A DNA stretch of 64,000 bases from Flavobacterium psychrophilum (GCA_945879625.1 CAMCVA010000012.1:16025-80024), one strand, 5' to 3'. Positions 27,829 to 38,922 are shown, counted from the stretch's first letter. The notes: generated by a model not told the origin, from the sequence alone. Translations and numbers: made by a program.

Positions 27829-30800
27829 ATGAAACTCAAATTTTTCGAAGTTTTTTTGCTGTTATGCATCACGACTGGTGGCTATGCGCAATTGTTGCAA
27901 TGGAATACCTATGGCAATACGGGTACAGAACTCACAGAACCCAGTGTTTTTAATAATACAAATATAACAACGGCTGATCTTACCTTTGGAGCTGGAATTG
28001 TACCTGCAGGAAATGGGTTACGTTTTGGAGGCACCAGTTGGTTTGACACTGGAAATACTGTGGCAGGAAGTACGATTACTGAAGCCATTGCCGGAAATAA
28101 TTACATACAATTTGTAGTCACGCCCAATTTTAATTATGCATTCACGCCCACTTCCTTTGTATTCAGTTGGGGCCGTTCGAGCACAGGACCACTTAATGTT
28201 GCCTTGCGCTCATCTGTTGATGGCTATACTGCAAATTTGGGCGCGCTTACCGCACTAACTTCTTTAAGCAACGGAAACACCATAACTATAACAGGTTTAA
28301 CCAATCTCAGTACCGCAACTACTTTTAGACTGTATGGCTATGGGGGAACGGGTACAGCCGGAACTGGTGGATTTGACATGGCCAACGGAACGCTTTCTCC
28401 CGGAATTGTCAATGCACAATTAAACGGAACTACCCAAAGTTTAGGCCCAGTCTCTGTTACCTCTGGCGATTGGAATGTGGCAAGTACGTGGTCAACCAAT
28501 GCGGTTCCAACGGCTACCGACAATGTGATTATTTCGCTGGGCCATACCGTATATACCAATACAGCGTTAACCCGCACCGGAACCACCAAAGTATATGGCG
28601 CCTTTGAATTGCGCAACGGAGGATTCGCTTCGGGGACTGATTTTACTTATATGAATACCACAGCAGCCTTGAATTTCAATACTTCAGCTGTGTATGGAGT
28701 GGTCAACAACCATGTCTATTGGCCTGTAGCCAATGGACCAAATAACGTGGCTGTCTTAGCAGGAGGAATATCCTTAACCTCGGCCAATCGCACAGTAGGA
28801 GGTACATTTTCTACAGCTGCTGGGGTTAGTTTGACCACATCTACACTAACGTTAAATGGAATTTGCCGCATTGATGCAGCTGGATTTTTCAATACTGCTC
28901 CGCTTTATGGAGCAGCATCTACCTTGGTCTACAATGCTTCCGGACTGTATGGCCGCGGATTTGAGTGGAGCGCACTTGGCGTTGGAACAATTGGCACTAC
29001 AGCCGGATATCCCAATGTGGTTCAAATTAGCAACAATACAACCTTAAATTACATCAATGGCGCGGCAGCTGGCGCAGTGGGAGCCAAAGCAATCGCTACC
29101 AATTTGATTATTGATTCCGGATCAGCTATGCACATGAATTTTGGCGCTGTTTCGGCGGGAGGAGCGTTGATACTGGGCGGAAATCTAAGTATTGCGGGCA
29201 CCCTTACCTTGGGAGAGGCAAACGGAGACGATTTGAAATTGGCTGGAAATTTTAGCAATACGGGAACTTTTAACGGGAATAATCGCGCCGTGTTTTTCAC
29301 TAAAACAGGTACACTAACGATTTCCTCTAGTTCTGCACTAACCATTCCTTATGTGGTGTTTCAGCCCAGCGTCGGAAATACACTAGTGCAATTACTGAGC
29401 AACCTAACGGTTTCGGCACCTTTGGGTGGAAATGCCATCAGTTTTAGCGCCACTTTAGACAGTTTTGACATCAACGGAAATTCACTTATAATTGGAACTC
29501 CGGGATTAACCAATACCATTTTTGGCACGGGAACTTTCAGAGGAAGCACTACTTCCAATCTTACTTTATTGGGAACCGGTAGTATAGGTGCCTTAAAATT
29601 TAACACAACAACTCCTTTTTCTAATTTAGCCACGCTCACAATTAATAGGACTTCGGGTAATATTGCCGCAGTTATGGGATCAACCTTAACGATCAATTCA
29701 GCCTTGGTCTTGTCGAATGGAATTTTGGATGTTGGAAATAATATTTTGGCTCTTGGAACTGCTGCCAACATCAGCGGCGCATCGGCTACCAATTTTATCA
29801 TCGCCGACAGTTCAGCGCCAACGCCATTGGCATCGGTCCGAAAATTTATCCCCGCAGCAGGCACCTATGCCTTTCCTATTGGTGACAACGCAGCTTCGGC
29901 GGACGGTATCCAATACGCACCGGTTTCCATAACGTTGACTGGTGGAACCTATTCTGGTTTAGGCTATGTTGCTTTTTCTGTAAATGACGTGAAAGATCCC
30001 GCTCTTGACGCTACTACCGACTACATTACCCGCTATTGGGAAATGAAACGCCCGCTTACGCTTAGCCCGGTGAGTTATCAAATAAACTCAACCTATTACC
30101 CAACAGATGTGGTTGGGAATGAGTTGTTGTGTTTGTCCAATCAATGGAGTGGAAGCTTGTGGTACAATAACGGAGTGACTTCTCCAGCCAATACCCTCAC
30201 GATTAATTGCACCCAATTGGTTGCTTCTACCCGAGTGACCAAAGGCTACCGAGATCCCGAAATAAATGTGACCCAAAGCGCAACTAATTACTTAAACACT
30301 TCGACCTATGCCTTTGCAAACACGGGTCTGGGAAATTTCACCGATGTGGTGTTTACCATTCAAAATTTAGGCCAACAAAATTTGAATCTAACTGCTGCAA
30401 CACTCATAGGCGCTGCAGAATTCACCATTCAATCTGTATATAGCAGCCCTGTTTTGGGCCCAACAGGAACGACGACCTTCACCATTCGATTTTATCCGCT
30501 CACAGCAGGAACGTTTACCGCTTCGATTAGCATTCCAAACAATGATCCTTCGGGCACTGAAAATCCGTACGTAATCAATTTTACGGGAGTTGGATTTTGC
30601 GCAGCAGAAACGCTTACGGCTACACCCACCTCAGGTCCGGTAGGAACAGAAATTACCTTGACCAATTCGGCACCATTTTTACCAAGTATTACCGCCGCTT
30701 TCAATACATTGGCCGCAGCAATTATTCCTGTATCGGGCGCGCAAATCAAAATTGTAGTACCCGTATCGGCAGTTACCGGATCGATCGTGATTACCAATTC

Positions 30801-33456
30801 GTTGGGTTGTACCGTTTCAACACCGTTTACAGTAATTGATTTTAACGCCAACAGCTGCCAAGGCAGTCTAATAGCTCCCGACTTATTTTTAAGCGAAGTG
30901 ACCGACGCCACGGCGGGAGGACTTTCGTACATAGAGATATATAACGGAACCGGCGCAACGGTCAACTTGGCCAATTACAGCCTTAAAACAGCCAGTAATG
31001 GCGGGGCGTATTCGAGTACACTCGCGCTGACCAATTTTAATTTGGCCAACGGCAGTACGTTTGTAGTTTCGATCGGAAGTGACGGGTCTTGCACCAGCCC
31101 GGGTGGAGATGGCTCGCTTGCCAATCAGACGGGATCAATTTCTGGCGGGATCAATTTTGATGTAAACGGAAATGACCACATTGGCTTGTTCAATAATGCA
31201 AATTTAATCGATTCCTTTGGGGTGTTCGGATCTAACAATTGGGCGGATGCTTTAGGATTGGGCGATCGAGGGGCAACCTTTAGACGCAATCCTACAGGAA
31301 CACTTCCGTCGACAATTTTTGCTTCTTCCAATTGGACCATTATCAATTGGGCAGGAACAGGCTTGGCTTCGTGTAGCACGAATGACTATACCAACATTGG
31401 TTTGTACTCCTTTAGCTCGACCAATTTACCTCCTGTAATTACTACCCAACCTATCTATATACCTACTTGTAAATCAGCCAGTATCAGTGTGACGGCAAAT
31501 GAGGGATATAATGGCACCGGCGATCTGCAAGAGTTGGCCTACCAATGGTATGCTGTGGCGCCCAATACAACTACTTGGACGGCCTTAACCAATACCGGAA
31601 TTTATGCAGGCACAACTTCGGCTACCATACTTATTAGCGATGTGAGTGGAATTGACGGCTATCAGTTTTATTGCCAAGTGCGGGAAAATTCGGCCACTTG
31701 TTATACAGCTTCTAATGCCGTAAAGGTAACCGCCACTGCTGCCGTAACTTGGAATGGCTCGTCTTGGACGCCAACTTTCCCAACAATTTCTACTGCGGCT
31801 ATTTTGGCAGGAAATTACAACACAACAACGCACGGCAATATCGATGCGTGTAGTCTTACAATCAATTCGGGAGTAACGGCAACACTCACGACTAATTCTT
31901 ACATCAATATTCAAAATGACTTAACCGTGCAAGCCAATGCTAATTTACAAATTCAAGACAGTGGTTCCTTGGTTATGATTGAAAACGCAGGACTGGTAAG
32001 CAACAACGGAACAATTCAAGTATCCCGCAACACTTCGCCCTTTGATAAATATGATTACACCTATTGGTCTTCGCCAGTTACGGCAGCCAATTTGGGCACT
32101 ACTTTTCCCAACTGGCGTAGCGATTATTCGTTTAGCTTCAACACGGCAAATTTCTCGGACACCCAAACCATAAATAATTTAGGCGTGGTTACTGCCAATG
32201 TGCCTGACGGATTTGATGACGCCGCTCCTTTTGCATGGACATTTGCTGGAACAGCCGCAACATTAGCTCCAGGAAAAGGGTATGCCATAATGATGCCTAC
32301 TACCCAAGCGTCCTATCCTTCGGCGCCCATATCGGTTTCCTTTACTGGAACGGTAAACACCGGAACGATACTTACGCCTTTAAGTTTGAGTGCCAATGCA
32401 GTCGATGCGACCGACGACTATAATTTAATTGGGAATCCCTATCCCTCATCAATTGATGCCAACGCCTTTATTGACGCCAATCTCAACACCAGCGGATCCT
32501 TGTATTTTTGGACGCATGTAGGCGCTATTTCGGTATCGAATCCTGGGCCTGACGCCCAAAATTTTATTTCTGATGATTATGCCGTATACAACAAAACAGG
32601 GGGTACCCGCACCAGTTATACCGGCAGCGCTTTGCCAAACGGAAAAATTGGCGCGGGCCAAGCATTTATGGTTGAAGCGATCACCGCAACCAACGTGCAG
32701 TTTACCAACAGCATGCGCAACAAAACCTATTCGAATTCTCAGTTTTTTAGACCCGCAACCACTGCCGAAATAGCCGAGCAAAATTCGCAGAATCGTTATT
32801 GGTTGAACTTAAAAAATAGCGACAGCATGTTTAGCCAGCAGCTTATAGGATATATAGATCAAGCAACCTATGCATCCGATTTTGCCTATGATGCCTTGGT
32901 TGCTCAAACCAAAAATTACCTGAGTTTCTATTCGACTATTGGCGAATCCAATTACCGCATTCAGGCGCGACCTACTTTTACCGAAACTGACGAAGTGCCC
33001 TTGGGTTATTTTGCGGCTGTTTCGGGCCAATTTACCATCGAACTGGATGCAACAGAAGGTATCTTTGCCCAACAAAATCAACCCATTTATTTGGAAGATC
33101 GCGAACTAAACATCCTGCATGATTTGAGCCAATCGCCGTATTCGTTCACCACCAATTCAGGCACATATGCCCAACGATTCGCGATTCGATACATGCCTAA
33201 TTTGGCAGTAAATCCATTCGATACTGCGGCAAAAACAGTACAGATTTTCAAGCGCAATAATCAACTTGAAGTTGTATCAACCCAAGAAGAAATTGAGCGC
33301 GTGGAGATTTATGATTTGCTGGGTAGAAAATGCTTTGAGAAAGTGGGAATTAATGCAACTCAATTCAACGTCCAAGAACCCATAAATCTGTCGGTTGTGT
33401 TGGTTCGCGTGTATCTAAAATCGGGCTTGTCGTGCACCAAAAAAATTGGCTTCTAA
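27829..33456 (+). CDS. Large T9SS-secreted surface protein with lamin-tail domain and type C-like sorting domain
   Basis: The 1875-aa protein begins with a signal peptide (residues 1-21, ...GGYAQ). Long Gly/Asn/Thr-rich beta regions follow. A choice-of-anchor-D/ASPM-like module lies near residues 815-920 (EINVTQ...VVFTIQNLGQQNLNLTAATL), a lamin-tail domain near 1015-1180 (LFLSEVTDATAGGLSYIEIYNGTGATVNLANYSL), and an Ig-like segment after that. The C-terminal block shared with the next gene is SSPVT, NLIGNPYPSSIDANAF, DDYAVYN, GQAFMVEA, YLEDRELNILHDL, then the terminal domain VEIYDLLGRK...VRVYLKSG. This block is characteristic of T9SS 'type C' sorting-signal proteins. A surface-attached or released structural or binding role is inferred. 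Confidence 0.88.
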   Translation: MKLKFFEVFLLLCITTGGYAQLLQWNTYGNTGTELTEPSVFNNTNITTADLTFGAGIVPAGNGLRFGGTSWFDTGNTVAGSTITEAIAGNNYIQFVVTPNFNYAFTPTSFVFSWGRSSTGPLNVALRSSVDGYTANLGALTALTSLSNGNTITITGLTNLSTATTFRLYGYGGTGTAGTGGFDMANGTLSPGIVNAQLNGTTQSLGPVSVTSGDWNVASTWSTNAVPTATDNVIISLGHTVYTNTALTRTGTTKVYGAFELRNGGFASGTDFTYMNTTAALNFNTSAVYGVVNNHVYWPVANGPNNVAVLAGGISLTSANRTVGGTFSTAAGVSLTTSTLTLNGICRIDAAGFFNTAPLYGAASTLVYNASGLYGRGFEWSALGVGTIGTTAGYPNVVQISNNTTLNYINGAAAGAVGAKAIATNLIIDSGSAMHMNFGAVSAGGALILGGNLSIAGTLTLGEANGDDLKLAGNFSNTGTFNGNNRAVFFTKTGTLTISSSSALTIPYVVFQPSVGNTLVQLLSNLTVSAPLGGNAISFSATLDSFDINGNSLIIGTPGLTNTIFGTGTFRGSTTSNLTLLGTGSIGALKFNTTTPFSNLATLTINRTSGNIAAVMGSTLTINSALVLSNGILDVGNNILALGTAANISGASATNFIIADSSAPTPLASVRKFIPAAGTYAFPIGDNAASADGIQYAPVSITLTGGTYSGLGYVAFSVNDVKDPALDATTDYITRYWEMKRPLTLSPVSYQINSTYYPTDVVGNELLCLSNQWSGSLWYNNGVTSPANTLTINCTQLVASTRVTKGYRDPEINVTQSATNYLNTSTYAFANTGLGNFTDVVFTIQNLGQQNLNLTAATLIGAAEFTIQSVYSSPVLGPTGTTTFTIRFYPLTAGTFTASISIPNNDPSGTENPYVINFTGVGFCAAETLTATPTSGPVGTEITLTNSAPFLPSITAAFNTLAAAIIPVSGAQIKIVVPVSAVTGSIVITNSLGCTVSTPFTVIDFNANSCQGSLIAPDLFLSEVTDATAGGLSYIEIYNGTGATVNLANYSLKTASNGGAYSSTLALTNFNLANGSTFVVSIGSDGSCTSPGGDGSLANQTGSISGGINFDVNGNDHIGLFNNANLIDSFGVFGSNNWADALGLGDRGATFRRNPTGTLPSTIFASSNWTIINWAGTGLASCSTNDYTNIGLYSFSSTNLPPVITTQPIYIPTCKSASISVTANEGYNGTGDLQELAYQWYAVAPNTTTWTALTNTGIYAGTTSATILISDVSGIDGYQFYCQVRENSATCYTASNAVKVTATAAVTWNGSSWTPTFPTISTAAILAGNYNTTTHGNIDACSLTINSGVTATLTTNSYINIQNDLTVQANANLQIQDSGSLVMIENAGLVSNNGTIQVSRNTSPFDKYDYTYWSSPVTAANLGTTFPNWRSDYSFSFNTANFSDTQTINNLGVVTANVPDGFDDAAPFAWTFAGTAATLAPGKGYAIMMPTTQASYPSAPISVSFTGTVNTGTILTPLSLSANAVDATDDYNLIGNPYPSSIDANAFIDANLNTSGSLYFWTHVGAISVSNPGPDAQNFISDDYAVYNKTGGTRTSYTGSALPNGKIGAGQAFMVEAITATNVQFTNSMRNKTYSNSQFFRPATTAEIAEQNSQNRYWLNLKNSDSMFSQQLIGYIDQATYASDFAYDALVAQTKNYLSFYSTIGESNYRIQARPTFTETDEVPLGYFAAVSGQFTIELDATEGIFAQQNQPIYLEDRELNILHDLSQSPYSFTTNSGTYAQRFAIRYMPNLAVNPFDTAAKTVQIFKRNNQLEVVSTQEEIERVEIYDLLGRKCFEKVGINATQFNVQEPINLSVVLVRVYLKSGLSCTKKIGF

Positions 33457-33606
33457 ACAATCAGTTAGTTTTTTTACTTTTTGTCGGCTTTTTCCATCAA
33501 ATCATCGATTAAGATTAGTTGCTAATTCGCTGTATTTGTTTTCTTTGTATGTTTGTTTTGGCACATATTGAATACAAATTACGAAGCGCTCACTATTCTG
33601 GTTCAA

Positions 33607-36600
33607 ATGAGAATTAATTACGTACTACTTTTCACGGCTTTCCTTTTTGGAATCACGGAGATTCAATCTCAAGTGTTGGTGAGTAATACTGCCCCATCGG
33701 CGCTTATTGATTTTTCTAATTCCATGCAAACTACCGTTGGAACAGCCCCGAGTACTGCATTTACAGCAGCAGGGTTTCAGCCCAATCCGGTTTTGCCAGG
33801 CAGACTCAATTCAAATGCATGGGAAGTGAAGGGCTGGAGTTACGGAAATTTGCTTTTTGGTGGCACACAAACCTTGGATGATTTTGCACGAGGCCCTTCT
33901 CCAACAGCTGTAATTACACCCGGAATTTATGCCTATACCGACACGCCGAGTTCAGATGTAAACCCCGCTTTGCTCATTCAACCGGGTCTTTCTGATTTTG
34001 ATCCGGGAACGATCACCTTAAAAATTAAGAACAACGGCACCTCCAACATCACACAATTAACTATTTCGTATGATTTATTTGTCCGAAATGACGAGATAAA
34101 CTCTTCCTCGTTAACTTTTTCACATTCTCCAAACAACATTGCCTTTACCAGCGAACCGGCCTTAAATTATGCTTCCCCCGATGTTCCCGATGAATTTCAG
34201 TGGGTACATGTTGAGACACTTGCTCCGTCTAGAGTAATAATAATTGGGAGTTTAAATTTAGCTCCAGGAGCATTCTACTACATTCGATGGACGCCTGAAA
34301 TCATTTCGGGGACTAGCAATAGCGATGAGTTTGGCTTAGACGACATCAACATTACCGCGGCCTATGGGACGCCAGCGCCAGAAATAAACATTACGGCCTA
34401 TGGAAGCAGCGTGTTCTCGGGAGATACTACCCCTACGGTAGGAGAAGGCACCGACTATGCGCCGGTAACCGCGCCAATTTCTACCTTAAATACGGTTCAA
34501 TCGATTACTTATTTTATACAAAATTTAGGAGCATTGCCTTTAAGCACTACCAGCGTAACAATTACAGGAGTCAATGCCGCCAATTTTACCATATTAGGCA
34601 TTGTCCCCATAGGAAACGTTCCGGCTGCCAGTGCAACCATCAGTTTTTTGTCTTTAACCATTACGTTTGACCCAAGTTTTCAAGGACTACACACCGCTCG
34701 AATTAATATTTTTAGTAACGATTCCGATGAAAATCCATATTGGTTGGACATTCAAGGATATGGCATAATCCCAGTTCCCGATATTCGAATTAATGGAGGA
34801 CCAATAGGTGGAGGATTGAGTATCGTAACCAGTGGTAGCTTGGTGCCAACTACCATAAACAATACGCTTTTTGGATCGACAGCGGTGGGAACCAACATCA
34901 TTAAAAATTTTATTCTTCGAAATGATTGTCCGCAAAATGCTCCAGTCTTATTTACAGGCGCTGCGCCCTATGTGTTTTTAAGCGGGACTAATCCGGGGGA
35001 TTTTTCTATTACTACCCCGCCAGTTGGCACAACTTTAATGCCTGGATATACCAAGAATTTTGCCATTCAATTCACGCCCACAGCGGGTGGAATTCGTTCG
35101 GCATTAGTAACCATTCCCAATAACGACCCTGACGAAGGTCCGTTCACTTTTTTGGTTCAAGGAACCGGTTTATTGCCAGAAATTGATATCTCAGGAAATA
35201 CCCAAGCCATTATTAGTGGAGCCACTACTACCTCGGCATTTAATCATACTTTTTATGATTATCTGAACGTAGCAACCGGCACATTAGATCGGACGTATAC
35301 CATCTCCAATACCGGCACTTTGGCTTTAGACCTAGGGGCGATTACTATTACTGGAATACAAGCGGCTGATTTTAGTGTGGTAACTCCGCCAGCTGCTTCG
35401 GTGGCAATTGGCGCTACCACTACATTTGTTATCCGTTTTGATCCGGGGGCAACCGGACAACGTAATGCGGTTGTATCAATCGTAAATAATGATACTAACG
35501 AAAACCCGTACACCTTTGCCGTGAGTGGGTATGGAGTAGATTATATGCCGTGTAATTTAGGACCAACCGAGATTGTGGGCATGCAAAATTTTGAAACGCC
35601 ACTCACGCCAGGCCCAGCATGGGCCTATACCAATACGGGTGCGATAACTGTAGTAGCGGGAGTTGCTTATGGCGCTGCGGCAGACAATGGGGTGATTATG
35701 TCCAATAAATTTATAGATACCAAAAGCTTGCAAGTGAGCAACAGTACCGTGGTGGTTACCTTTGCAACTATAGATGCTTCGGCCTATGCTGATTTGCAAT
35801 TAAATTTTAGATTGGCCGCAGTAGCTGGAATTGCTACCGAGGGAATGGATGCGCTTGACCGTGTGATTGTGGCCGTAAGCACCAATGGCGGAACGACCTA
35901 TTCAAACGAAATTTTAGTACAAGGAAATACCAATGCCAAATGGTCGTTTGTTTCAGGAAGTGGAATTGTAAATCAAAATTATGACGGCGACGGAATTTCC
36001 AACAATTTTAACCCTGGCGGTGGAGGCTATTTAACCACCAATGGCTATTCGACGATTACGCTGGGAAAATTGCCCAAATCGGCAACCTTAAAAATTAAGA
36101 TCACTTTGAATGCCAATGTCAATGAAATTTGGGCGCTTGACAACCTCTTTTTATATGGTCGAAGAGAAGTGGCCACCACTTGGAACGGAACAGCATGGAG
36201 CAATGGAGTTCCGGCAAGCAACACCAAAGCCATTTTTAATGGCAATTATAACTCGGCTATCAACGGCAATGTGTCGGCATGCAAGTGTCAAATCAATGCG
36301 GGTAAAACCGTGGTTGTAAGTTCAAACACTACGTTTAGCATAGAAAGCGATGTGGACAACAAAGGTGTTTTTCAAGTAGACAACAACGGCGTACTGATTC
36401 AAAAAAATGATTTTGCAACCAATGTAGGTGCAGCAATAATTAAGCGATTTAGCACGCCAATGCGCCGCTATGATTTCACGTATTGGTCATCGCCAGTGGC
36501 TGGTCAATCACTGTTTTCTTTTTCACCCTTAACCTTGTCTGACAAATTTTTTCTCTTTGATCCGGTGATTGGTAATTGGGCAAATATTCCCAACAGTTCT

Positions 36601-37785
36601 AGCATGTCCATTGGAAAAGGATACATTATACGAGCTCCACAAACCTTTGATATTGTTACCCCCACTGTTTTTGATACCGGCCAATTTACTGGCGTGCCCA
36701 ACAACGGATTTATTCAAACCCCGATTGTAGTAGGCGCAAGTAATTTAAATTTAATAGGCAATCCGTATCCTTCGGCCATCAACGCCAACGCCTTTTTGTC
36801 GTTTCCAGAAAACGCCACTGTGGTAGAGGGTACCATTTACCTGTGGACTCATAACACGCCCTTAACCAACAATGTCTATGCGTCCAATGATTATGCAGTA
36901 TACAATTATTCGGGCACTGTAGGCACCTCGGCGTCTCCTTCTTCGGGATTAAATACTCAAGTACCTACCGGAAAAATTGCCTCTGGACAAAGTTTTTTCA
37001 TCAAAGGATTGACTAATGGTAATGTGAGTTTTTACAACAATATGCGATTAGCCACCAACAACAATGAGTTTTTTCGTCAAGAAACGGCAAATCCTAATTC
37101 ACATATAGCTCCTGCCGCCGATAGATTGTGGCTCAATCTAACCAACACACAAGGCGCATTCAAGCAACTGATGGTAGGCTATCATACCCAAGCTACCAAC
37201 GGCTATGATCGTGGTTTTGACGGAGAAGTGTTGAACGGAAATAGTTTTGTCAATTTCTATACAGCCAATGGCACAAAACAGTTGGCCATCCAAACCAATA
37301 GCTTCCCATTTTCTTCCCAAGATCACTTTACTATAGGATATAAAGCAGCGGTATCGGGCAATTTTAGCATTAGTATAGACAGAAAAGAAGGCTTGTTCAC
37401 CCAGCATTCCATTTATTTGGAAGACACCTTATTGCATACCACCCATGATTTAAACCAAGGGAATTATACATTTTATAGTACTGTAGGGGAATTTAGTTCG
37501 CGATTTGTGTTGCGCTTTATTCCTTATATAGGGGTGTATGCCAAAAACGAAGCCGGAACAGCCTCAACTATCGTTGTACAAAAAACGCCAGAAGGAATTC
37601 GGGTTCAAAGCATGGTATCGCCAATAAAAACAGTAGAAGTATACGATTTGTTGGGACGAATACTACACAGCCAAATAGGAAATTCTACTCAATGTGTAAT
37701 CCCATTTGCAATCCCCGCGCAAGTAGTGTTGGTAAAAACCCAGTTGCAGGACGGAAGTGCTAGTGCGGTAAAAGTGAGTCTGTAA
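33607..37785 (+). CDS. Large T9SS-secreted protein with repeated choice-of-anchor-D modules
   Basis: The start is set at the ATG at 33607 (MRINYVLLFTAFLFGITEIQSQ, a signal peptide); an in-frame ATG at 33553 would add 18 residues unlike a signal. The protein has 1392 aa. Three to four choice-of-anchor-D repeats of ~110-140 residues lie at about 260-660 (PEINITAYGSS, PDIRINGGP, PEIDISGNTQA, each with a FTIxNxG or TISNTG pattern and IPNNDPDEGPFTF). Next come a domain beginning MQNFETPLTPGPAW and the C-terminal block shared with the preceding gene (SSPV, NLIGNPYPSAINANAF, SNDYAVYNYSG, GQSFFIKG, VEVYDLLGRILHS). A shared promoter or readthrough from the preceding gene is possible (150 bp gap). The stop codon abuts the bioB stop with no gap. 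Confidence 0.87.
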   Translation: MRINYVLLFTAFLFGITEIQSQVLVSNTAPSALIDFSNSMQTTVGTAPSTAFTAAGFQPNPVLPGRLNSNAWEVKGWSYGNLLFGGTQTLDDFARGPSPTAVITPGIYAYTDTPSSDVNPALLIQPGLSDFDPGTITLKIKNNGTSNITQLTISYDLFVRNDEINSSSLTFSHSPNNIAFTSEPALNYASPDVPDEFQWVHVETLAPSRVIIIGSLNLAPGAFYYIRWTPEIISGTSNSDEFGLDDINITAAYGTPAPEINITAYGSSVFSGDTTPTVGEGTDYAPVTAPISTLNTVQSITYFIQNLGALPLSTTSVTITGVNAANFTILGIVPIGNVPAASATISFLSLTITFDPSFQGLHTARINIFSNDSDENPYWLDIQGYGIIPVPDIRINGGPIGGGLSIVTSGSLVPTTINNTLFGSTAVGTNIIKNFILRNDCPQNAPVLFTGAAPYVFLSGTNPGDFSITTPPVGTTLMPGYTKNFAIQFTPTAGGIRSALVTIPNNDPDEGPFTFLVQGTGLLPEIDISGNTQAIISGATTTSAFNHTFYDYLNVATGTLDRTYTISNTGTLALDLGAITITGIQAADFSVVTPPAASVAIGATTTFVIRFDPGATGQRNAVVSIVNNDTNENPYTFAVSGYGVDYMPCNLGPTEIVGMQNFETPLTPGPAWAYTNTGAITVVAGVAYGAAADNGVIMSNKFIDTKSLQVSNSTVVVTFATIDASAYADLQLNFRLAAVAGIATEGMDALDRVIVAVSTNGGTTYSNEILVQGNTNAKWSFVSGSGIVNQNYDGDGISNNFNPGGGGYLTTNGYSTITLGKLPKSATLKIKITLNANVNEIWALDNLFLYGRREVATTWNGTAWSNGVPASNTKAIFNGNYNSAINGNVSACKCQINAGKTVVVSSNTTFSIESDVDNKGVFQVDNNGVLIQKNDFATNVGAAIIKRFSTPMRRYDFTYWSSPVAGQSLFSFSPLTLSDKFFLFDPVIGNWANIPNSSSMSIGKGYIIRAPQTFDIVTPTVFDTGQFTGVPNNGFIQTPIVVGASNLNLIGNPYPSAINANAFLSFPENATVVEGTIYLWTHNTPLTNNVYASNDYAVYNYSGTVGTSASPSSGLNTQVPTGKIASGQSFFIKGLTNGNVSFYNNMRLATNNNEFFRQETANPNSHIAPAADRLWLNLTNTQGAFKQLMVGYHTQATNGYDRGFDGEVLNGNSFVNFYTANGTKQLAIQTNSFPFSSQDHFTIGYKAAVSGNFSISIDRKEGLFTQHSIYLEDTLLHTTHDLNQGNYTFYSTVGEFSSRFVLRFIPYIGVYAKNEAGTASTIVVQKTPEGIRVQSMVSPIKTVEVYDLLGRILHSQIGNSTQCVIPFAIPAQVVLVKTQLQDGSASAVKVSL

Positions 37786-38868
37786 TTATTTTTTCCCGGA
37801 TGCTTCTAGGTTACGCTCAATTGCATGGCCTGGTCTTGACCATTTTGGTTTTTCACCCAGTGTTTGGTATTGCGAATCTTCTGCCTCTACCGTTTGGGGC
37901 TGCATAATTTTAATGAAGGGCTTCTGCGGAACCAAGCCCAAGAGTTCAAACATTTTCATGTCTTCGTTCACGTCGGGATTGGGTGTAGTGAGTAATTTGT
38001 CGCCGGCAAAAATAGAATTGGCTCCGGCAAAGAAACACAAGGCTTGGCCTTCGCGATTCATATTGGTTCTCCCAGCCGACAGGCGCACTTGTGTTTCGGG
38101 CATCACAATGCGAGTCGTGGCCACCATGCGAATCATTTCCCAAATTTCTACTGGTTTTTCGTCTTCCATGGGCGTGCCTTCTACAGCTACCAATGCATTA
38201 ATGGGCACCGATTCGGGTTGTGGATTTAAGGTAGAAAGTGCAACCAACATGCCCGCGCGATCTTCGATGGTTTCGCCCATGCCAATAATTCCGCCGCTAC
38301 ATACAGTAACATTGGTTTTGCGCACATTGTCTATGGTTTGCAAACGGTCTTCAAAACCGCGGGTAGAAATCACTTCTTTATAATATTCTTCTGAGGTATC
38401 CAAGTTATGGTTGTAGGCATATAAGCCTGCTTCTGCCAATCGTTTGGCTTGGTTTTCGGTGAGCATACCCAAGGTACAGCACACTTCCATGTCCAATTTG
38501 TTGATGGTGCGTACCATTTCTAACACTTGGTCAAATTCGGGACCGTCTTTTACATTTCGCCAAGCTGCTCCCATGCATACGCGAGAAGATCCGCTCGATT
38601 TGGCACGCAGCGCCTGTGCTTTTACTTGTTGCACCGACATCAAATCATTGCCTTCTACCTTGGTATGGTACCGAGCCGCTTGCGGGCAATAGCCACAATC
38701 TTCGGGGCAACCACCTGTTTTTATGGATAAAAGGGTAGAGACTTGCACTACATTTGGATCGTGATTTACGCGGTGAATGGTGGCTGCTTCATAAAGCAAA
38801 TCCATTACGGGTTTGTTGTAGATGGCAATAATTTCTTCTTTGGTCCAATTGTGTTTGGTGGGCTGCAT
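37786..38868 (-). CDS. bioB: Biotin synthase
   Basis: BioB is the radical-SAM enzyme that inserts sulfur into dethiobiotin. The SAM-cluster motif is CPEDCGYC (C-x3-C-x2-C) in GGCPEDCGYCPQAARY. Other family blocks are SSGSSRVCMGAAWR, YNHNLDTSEEYY and LSAGRTNMNREGQALCFFAGANSIF (with the Arg ligand of the [2Fe-2S] cluster). The start is set at the ATG at 38868 (MQPTKHNWTKEE, 360 aa) because a TACTTTTG -7 box at 38890-38897 lies upstream of it; the in-frame ATG at 38910 would be upstream of the promoter. It is separate from the bioF-D-A cluster by about 11 kb. Confidence 0.97.
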   Translation of the reverse strand: MQPTKHNWTKEEIIAIYNKPVMDLLYEAATIHRVNHDPNVVQVSTLLSIKTGGCPEDCGYCPQAARYHTKVEGNDLMSVQQVKAQALRAKSSGSSRVCMGAAWRNVKDGPEFDQVLEMVRTINKLDMEVCCTLGMLTENQAKRLAEAGLYAYNHNLDTSEEYYKEVISTRGFEDRLQTIDNVRKTNVTVCSGGIIGMGETIEDRAGMLVALSTLNPQPESVPINALVAVEGTPMEDEKPVEIWEMIRMVATTRIVMPETQVRLSAGRTNMNREGQALCFFAGANSIFAGDKLLTTPNPDVNEDMKMFELLGLVPQKPFIKIMQPQTVEAEDSQYQTLGEKPKWSRPGHAIERNLEASGKK

Positions 38869-38889
38869 ACCGTTTTGTTTTGAATGTGT

Positions 38890-38897
38890 CAAAAGTA
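38890..38897 (-). promoter_or_regulatory. -7 box of bioB
   Basis: On the minus strand this reads TACTTTTG, an exact TAnnTTTG match, about 21 bp ahead of the ATG at 38868. It decides the bioB start. Confidence 0.65.
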
Positions 38898-38922
38898 GCA
38901 AATTAGTCAAGAAGTAAAAAGT

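Noticed and set aside
33553..33606. Upstream ATG of the second large T9SS gene (also 16096, 39936, 42900, 38910, 11490)
   Set aside because: Internal ATGs give proper signal peptides or family N-termini and, for aspS and bioB, the -7 box lies at or downstream of the longer start.
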